The position numbers were made by a program, and so were the translations under genes. A stretch of DNA of 60,810 nt from a virus. Where the stretch lies: IMG/VR virus record IMGVR_UViG_3300009545_000007, positions 1 through 60,810 of that record; one strand, 5' to 3'. Below are positions 55,285 to 60,810 of this stretch, one piece after another; position 1 is the first letter of the stretch, and each line of letters begins with the position of its first letter. The notes under the pieces are model-generated. The model saw only the letters and a program-made list of their open reading frames with translations, made no database searches and was not told the DNA's origin.

Positions 55285-55496
55285 CCCAACCCGCTCGCAT
55301 CCCACAACCTAACATTGACCTGCAAGAGGACGCGACTACTGTTCAGCTTGAGACTGAGTTTTTGCTAAAAAAGCTTTTGTATGACAAGCGGTTCAGGCGT
55401 AACGTGCGGCTGTACTTGGAGTGTGATAACAAGGGCTGGTTTAAGTTCAAGGCGGATAATGGCGAGATTGTCAATTGTACTTTTGAGACTGTTTAG
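55281..55496 (+). CDS. Small hypothetical protein after terminase
   Basis: 71 aa from a TTG overlapping the terL stop (TTGA). Helix then beta ('GWFKFKADNGEIVNCTFETV'). Likely structural-module accessory. Function unknown. Confidence 0.45.
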   Translation: MTQPARIPQPNIDLQEDATTVQLETEFLLKKLLYDKRFRRNVRLYLECDNKGWFKFKADNGEIVNCTFETV

Positions 55497-55510
55497 GAGA
55501 GGGTGAGTAA

Positions 55511-55774
55511 TTGGAAGATAAAATTGAGGGCAAGGTAATTTATTGGAGGGATGCGGGGCGTTGGTATATTTTGTTGAAAGCCCCTGCCTGGGTACTGGAA
55601 GATATTTCACATGAGATGCATAAAGACGGTGACATTATGAGTTATCAAGGCGGTGTGCATTTAATGGGGCACGGTAAGGAAAATATAAAAATGGTGGTTG
55701 GTAGTTTTCCCAAATCGAACCAAGAACCAGAAACTAAGCATTTTGAAAAATCAGACAACAGTATTGTGCAATAA
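55511..55774 (+). CDS. Small hypothetical protein
   Basis: 87 aa from a TTG; GGAGAGGG lies upstream. Beta-rich first half ('VIYWRDAGRWYILLKAP'), polar tail. Function unknown. Confidence 0.4.
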   Translation: MEDKIEGKVIYWRDAGRWYILLKAPAWVLEDISHEMHKDGDIMSYQGGVHLMGHGKENIKMVVGSFPKSNQEPETKHFEKSDNSIVQ

Positions 55775-55787
55775 CCATACCACCCAC

Positions 55788-55817
55788 TTGACAGTTATGC
55801 ACAATATGTTGTAGTAT
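55788..55817 (+). promoter_or_regulatory. Promoter before the portal gene
   Basis: TTGACA (55788-55793), 18 nt, TAGTAT (55812-55817). A transcript from about 55824 would meet the terminator at 55921-55965 first, giving a ~140-nt RNA with no gene unless it reads through. Confidence 0.6.
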
Positions 55818-55920
55818 GTGGGTAAGCAAGCAACAAGGGCGATTTTACAGCTTGCCGGACTCATAATCATTTATTCAAAAGTAAATATTTAATCAGCTTG
55901 AAGTCTGGTTTCTACTAAAG

Positions 55921-55965
55921 ACGGCTGGTAGTGTCTCACTCGGAGGCATTACCGGCCGTTTTCGC
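55921..55965 (+). terminator. Intrinsic terminator just upstream of the portal gene
   Basis: ACGGCTGGTA (55921-55930) pairs with TACCGGCCGT (55950-55959) over 10 bp with one G-U, followed by TTTTCGCTTTTAT. Strong by eye. The portal start follows 19 nt later. Confidence 0.7.
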
Positions 55966-55983
55966 TTTTATAGGCCAAAACCG

Positions 55984-57984
55984 TTGCCGCAATCTACACC
56001 AGGAAGCCGAATAACCTCACTAAGTGAGTTTGCCACCCGCCTGTCACAAGCGGGTTCTTTGGGTTTCCGCACTGCGGTTGACGTGTTCAATGGCCGTCCT
56101 TTTGGTCCTAACCGCCCCATGCCGCCTAGCGTATCGGTACAAGATGAGACAGGCGGGCCGCGCTCCAACCAGTACCGCACTTCAGCAAACCTTGTCATTC
56201 GCCCCCGGCTTGAGTATCCGGAGCTTACACCGTTTGAGCAAATTCGCAATTTATCCAGGTTGTACGATGTGGCGAGTATTTGCATAGATAAGCAAATCAA
56301 ACAGCTTACTTCTCTCGATTGGAACATTGTAGCGCGTGATAAAAAACAGCAAAAAGCTTTCGAGGAAAGCGGGCTTATCCAGGCTGTAACGGACTGGTGG
56401 AAGTACCCAGACCGTGACAATATGTATACGGATTGGTTAACAATCTTACTTCGCAATGTACAGGAAATAGACGCGCTCACCCTTTACCCGATGCGCAACC
56501 AGCGCGGGCAACTGCGCGGCCTAAAGAATATTGACGGCACTCTTATCAAGCCCCTGATAAATGACTTGGGTGAGGTGCTGGCTTACCAGCAAATTATTCA
56601 CGGTTTACCGGCTGGTAACTATATCAAGTACGGGGTGGACAGCCTTAGTGAAGTGTTGCCAATTGAGTTTCCCGCTTACCACACCAACGACTTTCCGCAA
56701 GAAATGATTTACCGCCCGCGTAACCCCCGTCCTGATTTGCCCTATGGCATAGCTCCGGCTGAGTTTGTGATTATGCGGGTGAATACTGCGCTTAGGAAAC
56801 AAACGTTCGATTTAAGCTATTTCACCGATGGCAATGTGCCGGAAATGTTGATAGCCCCGCCTGACGGCAATATGCAAATAGATCAGGTGGTAGCGTTCGA
56901 GCAGCAATTTAACGAAGTGTTGCAGGGTAACGACGCTATGCGGCGTAAGGCTAAGTTTCTGGCCTGGCCTGCTAACGTCCAACTGTTAAAGCAATTCCAG
57001 TATGACACTGCGCTTGACGAATGGATGATGAAAATCACCTGCGCGGCTTACGGGGTAACGCCTGCGGAAATGGGTTTTACGGATGATGTGAACAAGGCCA
57101 CGGGCGAAAGTCAAGAGGATGTGCAGTATCGGGCAGGTATCAAACCCCTAGCCAAATGGCTAGGCGAACTGTTCAATCGCATCATTCAGGAGCCACGCGG
57201 CATGAATTGCCCCGGCCTTGAGTGGCAATGGCAGTATGCCGAAACCTCCGACCAGCTTAAAACCGCGCAGGAGTTTGCCATCTATCTTGATAGGGGTGTG
57301 GCATCGCCTGACGAAGTTAGAAGCCTGCGGTTTGGCGGCGATCTGGAAGGCTCAAGCCCTGGCGGCGCTGGCCTTGCCCCCACCGCTAACAAAGCGCCTG
57401 CCACCTCAAAGCCAGAGCAACAAGAGCCGCAAACCAATGTGGTTGATATGCTCGAACGCAAGAAGGCCATGAAAGGCACCAGCGAAGTACAGACGGGTGT
57501 GATGATAGCCTTCATGTTGCCGCCCGAAGCTGCGGACCTGTTAGCGTGGAAACGTCCCGATGCTGAAAAGCCAGAAGATTTACATATCACGCTTGCCTAT
57601 CTTGGGGACACTACCAAACTAGAGTACAGCGAAAAAGCGATGCTAGATTGCCTCAGCCGGTTTGTAAGTCAGGTAGCGCCCGTTAGCGGTAATGTAAACG
57701 GTTACGGCCGGTTTGCTGGCGAGCATGGGGTTAGTCCGGTGTATGCCAACTTTGACGCTCCGGGCTTACCTGATTTCCGTCAAAAGCTTGTAACTTATCT
57801 GGCCTATGATGGGATTGAGGTAGTGAGTAATCACGGTTACACGCCTCACATTACTCTAGCCTATATCCCACAAAATGACCCAACCCCCACGCTGAATATA
57901 CCAGACCTCAACATTACGTTTGGTGAGGTGGTTTTGGCCTGGGGAAATAACAGGACCGCTATTCCATTGGTAGCAAGGTGTTAG
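55984..57984 (+). CDS. Portal protein with C-terminal 2H phosphoesterase domain
   Basis: 666 aa from a TTG without a Shine-Dalgarno; no ATG, GTG or TTG lies upstream in frame before the terminator. Residues 60-455 match HK97-type portals ('ASICIDKQIKQLTSLDWNIVA', 'AYGVTPAEMGFTDDVNKATGE', a DEVR.LR region after it). After a ~60-residue linker, residues 510-665 form a 2H phosphoesterase with both catalytic motifs: H534-I-T536 ('HITLAYLGDT') and H622-I-T624 ('HITLAYIP'). That family includes RNA ligase/cyclic phosphodiesterases and the anti-CBASS protein Acb1. The enzyme would be carried in each virion. Confidence 0.8.
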   Translation: MPQSTPGSRITSLSEFATRLSQAGSLGFRTAVDVFNGRPFGPNRPMPPSVSVQDETGGPRSNQYRTSANLVIRPRLEYPELTPFEQIRNLSRLYDVASICIDKQIKQLTSLDWNIVARDKKQQKAFEESGLIQAVTDWWKYPDRDNMYTDWLTILLRNVQEIDALTLYPMRNQRGQLRGLKNIDGTLIKPLINDLGEVLAYQQIIHGLPAGNYIKYGVDSLSEVLPIEFPAYHTNDFPQEMIYRPRNPRPDLPYGIAPAEFVIMRVNTALRKQTFDLSYFTDGNVPEMLIAPPDGNMQIDQVVAFEQQFNEVLQGNDAMRRKAKFLAWPANVQLLKQFQYDTALDEWMMKITCAAYGVTPAEMGFTDDVNKATGESQEDVQYRAGIKPLAKWLGELFNRIIQEPRGMNCPGLEWQWQYAETSDQLKTAQEFAIYLDRGVASPDEVRSLRFGGDLEGSSPGGAGLAPTANKAPATSKPEQQEPQTNVVDMLERKKAMKGTSEVQTGVMIAFMLPPEAADLLAWKRPDAEKPEDLHITLAYLGDTTKLEYSEKAMLDCLSRFVSQVAPVSGNVNGYGRFAGEHGVSPVYANFDAPGLPDFRQKLVTYLAYDGIEVVSNHGYTPHITLAYIPQNDPTPTLNIPDLNITFGEVVLAWGNNRTAIPLVARC

Positions 57985-57988
57985 TGGC

Positions 57989-59455
57989 ATGAAAGATATA
58001 TTCAAACAAGCTTTCGCTATATCCAAAATAGACGAAGAAAAGCAAATGGTTTACGGGGTTGTTTCTGGCCCGGACCTCGATACTCAAGATGAGGTTGTGC
58101 CGCCTGCCCTTATGCAAGCCGCCATGCCAAGCTTTATGCAACGTGGCAACCTACGAGAAATGCATAACCACATTGCCGCGGGGAAAGTCAAAGATTGGCA
58201 GATGAACGACCAGGGCGAAACCGAGATAGCCGCCAAAGTGGTTGACCCTATTTCGTGGCTCAAGGTTAAGGAAGGTGTGCTTACTGGCTTTTCGATTGGC
58301 GGTAGTGGGACTACTAAAGTCGAAATGATGAACGGAAGGCCCGTAAAAGTTTATCAGGATTTAGCTCTTACCGAAATCAGCTTAGTTGATTCTCCGGCAT
58401 ACCCGAAAGCTAACATAACTTTATGGAAGGCCCACGGCCTTACCCAGAAAGGTACTAACAAAATGGAAGTTGAAATTCAAGAGGAGCTTGCAAGCGCCGG
58501 GGCCGGGTTGGAAAAACTAGCCAAAGCGTCTACCAGCAAGACCAAGAAAGCGACTAAAGCGCCCGTGAAAGTCACCGCTAAAGCCGCGCCAAAGAAAGCC
58601 ACCCGCAAAGCTGACGATAGTTCAGACGATAGCGGCGATACTGACGAGACAGCCGATGCGCCCGATTTGACCAGTGACCAGATTGTACAGGCCATGCTTG
58701 CGGTACACAACGCTATGGTGATGGCTGGCAATATGGACGGCGCTAGTGGCATTACCGATGCTATCGCCTGTTTTCAGGCCGCGCAGCAAGACCAGGCCGC
58801 TGACGATGCCGGGGATATGGACGACGATGGCGATGTGATGATGGACGACGACTCCGGCGACATGATGATGGCGGATGATACCACCGATAACAACGACGAC
58901 ATCACCGACGACCAGGAGGATGATGCTAACACCGGGCCTGACTTTAGCCTCAAGGCTGACGATGGGCAAGGCGCTGACGATACAGACGATGTTGACGGTG
59001 ATGGCTCAGACGACCAGAAGCCAGATACGGATGCCGATAAAGCCCGCAAGCGCAAAGCCGCCAAAGGCAAGCAGGTTGGCAAGGCGCTGACTCTCCGGGG
59101 TGCTGGTAGCTATCGAGGCTTAATGGCTAAGGTGGCCGCTCATGACCCTGAGCGCGAGTCTGCTATCGCTAAGGCTGTTAGCACCAACTTTTCTAAAGTC
59201 TTGGGTGTGCTTGAAGGGTTCGAGGCGCGTATCGCTCACCTGGAAGGCCAGCCCCGCGCCGGTGGCCCTGCTGTACGGGCCGTAGATAAAGCGCTGGTGG
59301 GTGGCGCTGGCGCTGGCGCTAATGGCGGGATGACTGAGGTTCAAGCCTTACACAAGGCTATGGAGTCCACCAGTGACCCGTTCCTTAAAACCAAGTTGCG
59401 CGAAGAAATAGCCGTAGCGGAAACCCGCACTATGTACAACTTTACCGACCGCTAA
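57989..59455 (+). CDS. Prohead protease (XkdF/S78-like) fused to acidic scaffold-like region
   Basis: 488 aa. Residues 1-140 are the protease: H59/H61 in 'REMHNHIAAGKV', 'GVLTGFSIGGSG', and S131 in 'TEISLVDSPAYPKA'. Residues 165-210 are Lys/Ala-rich, 230-350 extremely Asp-rich, and the last 130 helical. The tail may be the scaffold that is degraded on maturation. The gene lies directly between portal and capsid, as in HK97-type heads. It starts 4 nt after the portal stop region. Confidence 0.75.
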   Translation: MKDIFKQAFAISKIDEEKQMVYGVVSGPDLDTQDEVVPPALMQAAMPSFMQRGNLREMHNHIAAGKVKDWQMNDQGETEIAAKVVDPISWLKVKEGVLTGFSIGGSGTTKVEMMNGRPVKVYQDLALTEISLVDSPAYPKANITLWKAHGLTQKGTNKMEVEIQEELASAGAGLEKLAKASTSKTKKATKAPVKVTAKAAPKKATRKADDSSDDSGDTDETADAPDLTSDQIVQAMLAVHNAMVMAGNMDGASGITDAIACFQAAQQDQAADDAGDMDDDGDVMMDDDSGDMMMADDTTDNNDDITDDQEDDANTGPDFSLKADDGQGADDTDDVDGDGSDDQKPDTDADKARKRKAAKGKQVGKALTLRGAGSYRGLMAKVAAHDPERESAIAKAVSTNFSKVLGVLEGFEARIAHLEGQPRAGGPAVRAVDKALVGGAGAGANGGMTEVQALHKAMESTSDPFLKTKLREEIAVAETRTMYNFTDR

Positions 59456-59554
59456 CCGCTCCCGTTTGGTTAGCATCTTATTTCAAGTCAGGTATCCCCT
59501 GATTTACCACGATAGGCCAAAAGCCTTCAACCGGGTGGCCGGACAATCTGACCA

Positions 59555-59569
59555 CTCTCGCACGAAAGG
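59555..59569 (+). promoter_or_regulatory. Capsid gene leader with GCACGAAAGG box
   Basis: CTCTCGCACGAAAGG gives the capsid ATG a GAAAGG ribosome binding site 8 nt upstream. The box is shared with the tail tube (2654-2669) and tail tip (12388-12404) leaders. A TCAGG/CCTGA hairpin and the GGCCAAAAGCC string lie upstream in the 122-nt gap. Confidence 0.5.
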
Positions 59570-59577
59570 TACAAACA

Positions 59578-60810
59578 ATGCTTGACGATGTGACTAGAAA
59601 AACCATAGAGCAGATCAACTCTATCTATGGTAGAGGGAGCGGAAACGTTAAAAAAGCGGCTTCCGTTACTACTGCGGCGGGACTAACCGCTTACGACCTG
59701 CAAGCCCCTGCCAAGAACCTTTATCCCGTTCTGACCCCTATCCGCAACAAACTGCCCCGTACGGGTGGTATTGGTACTGCTACCCATTGGGTGCAAGTAT
59801 CGGCCATCGGTAACGGTGCCGGGTATGGCGCTATGGGGTGGGTGCCAGAAGGCCAGCGCGCCGGTAAGATGAGCGTAACGACTTCGCCCAAGTCTGCCAG
59901 TTATGTGACGCTTGGTACTGAAATCTCACTGTCCTATGAAGCCTTTAACGCCGGTCGTGGGTTCGAGGATGAAAAGGCCCGGAACGTTATCCGGGGTTTA
60001 CAGCAGCTTATGTTGATCGAGGAAACCGCTATCATTGGCGGCAACAACTCTTTGTCACTCGGCACCACCACAACCCCCACCAGCACGACCGTAGCCAGTA
60101 CGGGCGCGGTGCTGAACACGACCTATAGTTGTATTGCGGTGGCTATGACCTATGAAGGTTATCGCAACTGGATCACCAGTGGCGCGGCTATCGCTACCGG
60201 ACTGGTACAGCAGAACGTAATCACTGGGCAGGATGGCAATACCTATACCCTGAATGGCGGTTATGCCATCCCGAGCGCCAATAAGACCCAAGCCGTTACC
60301 ACGGGTAATGCTCTGGTGTTCAGTGTAGTACCTATGACAGGCGCGTTTGCTTACGCCTGGTATGTAGGGGTTGCCGGTGCTGAGAAATTGCAGAGTGTGA
60401 CGACTGTCGGTACTGCCACTTTTGCCAGCTTAACCACTACTGGACAAACTGCGGCCAGCCTTGCCGCTACCGACTATAGCAAGAACGCCACCGCTTTTGA
60501 TGGCTTCCTTACTACGGCTGCTAGTGGCACCGGGGCTTACTACAACTCCCTGGCTAACGGTTCCAAGCTTACCGCTTCCGGCCACGGCTCAATTACCGAA
60601 ATTGACACCATGTTGCAGTCAATGTGGGATAACTATCAGGTTAGCCCGACTGAGATTTATGTCAATAGCCAGCAGCAAAAAGACATCACCGCTGGTGCGT
60701 TATCGGGTGGTTCCAATGCCCCGCTAATCCGGGTAGTTTCGGACAACGCCAACAACTCTAGCCTGCAAGCCAATCAGGTGGTAGCGAGTTACCTTAACCC
60801 ATTCGTAGCA
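59578..60810 (+). CDS. Major capsid protein, 5' part (runs off the contig end)
   Basis: Starts MLDDVTRKTIEQINSIYGRG. 411 codons are present here (41 of them in the duplicated segment); joined to 1-390 the protein is 499 aa. The N-terminal helix and long loop ('KNLYPVLTPIRNKLPRTGG', 'WVPEGQRAGKM') fit an HK97-fold capsid. A Thr/Ser/Ala-rich insertion at about residues 170-330 may be a surface domain. Context (protease before, decoration after) supports the call. Confidence 0.85.
   Translation, partial: MLDDVTRKTIEQINSIYGRGSGNVKKAASVTTAAGLTAYDLQAPAKNLYPVLTPIRNKLPRTGGIGTATHWVQVSAIGNGAGYGAMGWVPEGQRAGKMSVTTSPKSASYVTLGTEISLSYEAFNAGRGFEDEKARNVIRGLQQLMLIEETAIIGGNNSLSLGTTTTPTSTTVASTGAVLNTTYSCIAVAMTYEGYRNWITSGAAIATGLVQQNVITGQDGNTYTLNGGYAIPSANKTQAVTTGNALVFSVVPMTGAFAYAWYVGVAGAEKLQSVTTVGTATFASLTTTGQTAASLAATDYSKNATAFDGFLTTAASGTGAYYNSLANGSKLTASGHGSITEIDTMLQSMWDNYQVSPTEIYVNSQQQKDITAGALSGGSNAPLIRVVSDNANNSSLQANQVVASYLNPFVA
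60688..60810. repeat. Terminal redundancy, copy 2
   Basis: Identical to 1-123. Removing one copy gives a 60,687-bp circle with an uninterrupted capsid gene. Confidence 0.93.

Overview
The window is a complete, circularly permuted tailed-phage (siphovirus-type) genome. The last 123 bases (60688-60810) repeat the first 123 exactly, so the contig closes into a circle of 60,687 bp. The cut falls inside the major capsid gene, whose 5' part is at 59578-60810 and whose 3' part is at 1-390. GC content is moderate, genes are packed tightly with many TAATG or 4-nt overlaps, and most starts carry AGGAGG-type ribosome binding sites. The host cannot be read from the sequence. The TPR-like N-terminus of the 6955-7683 protein resembles Chloroflexota proteins, which is only a weak hint.

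Late region, rightward, 53.3 kb through the contig ends to 22.8 kb: small and large terminase, two small genes, a portal with an appended 2H phosphoesterase domain, a prohead protease with an acidic scaffold-like tail, the major capsid protein, a head decoration candidate, three head-tail connector-type genes, a tail tube protein, probable tail assembly chaperones, a virion morphogenesis (gpG/Phage_tail_S) protein, a small moron-like insert, a 1119-aa tape measure, tail tip proteins, a GT-B glycosyltransferase-like gene, two fibre proteins, and a lysis cassette with several membrane proteins and an amidase endolysin. A bidirectional terminator at 22.88-22.91 kb closes it.

22.9-28.7 kb is a leftward operon of about 18 small, mostly unrecognised proteins, many with zinc-ribbon cysteines. 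Several of its leaders carry hairpins that could mask the ribosome binding site. It starts at a consensus promoter facing a rightward promoter for a Cro-like gene. 28.9-31.3 kb carries a macro-domain protein and a four-helix membrane protein that appears to be extended by a -1 ribosomal frameshift into a zinc-finger tail. 31.7-32.8 kb (leftward) holds a CI-like repressor.

33.0-41.5 kb, rightward, holds a ribbon-helix-helix protein, a GIY-YIG nuclease, a stand-alone DnaA domain IV, a 490-nt highly structured non-coding stretch, an inserted TnpB cassette (opposite strand), an adenine/cytosine-N4-type methyltransferase, a RusA-like resolvase, a SWIM zinc finger protein, a LexA-type DNA-binding domain without protease, and a Cas4-like nuclease. 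42-48 kb adds a C5 methyltransferase-like protein, a Rad52-family annealing protein, a second GIY-YIG-type protein and a replisome organiser whose gene contains iterons (probable origin). 48-53 kb is small accessory genes.

No integrase, partition system, DNA polymerase, primase or replicative helicase was recognised. With initiator-type proteins and iterons present, the phage probably recruits the host replisome. The repressor genes suggest a temperate or plasmid-like lifestyle, or descent from one. Four promoter/repressor switch regions divide early transcription.
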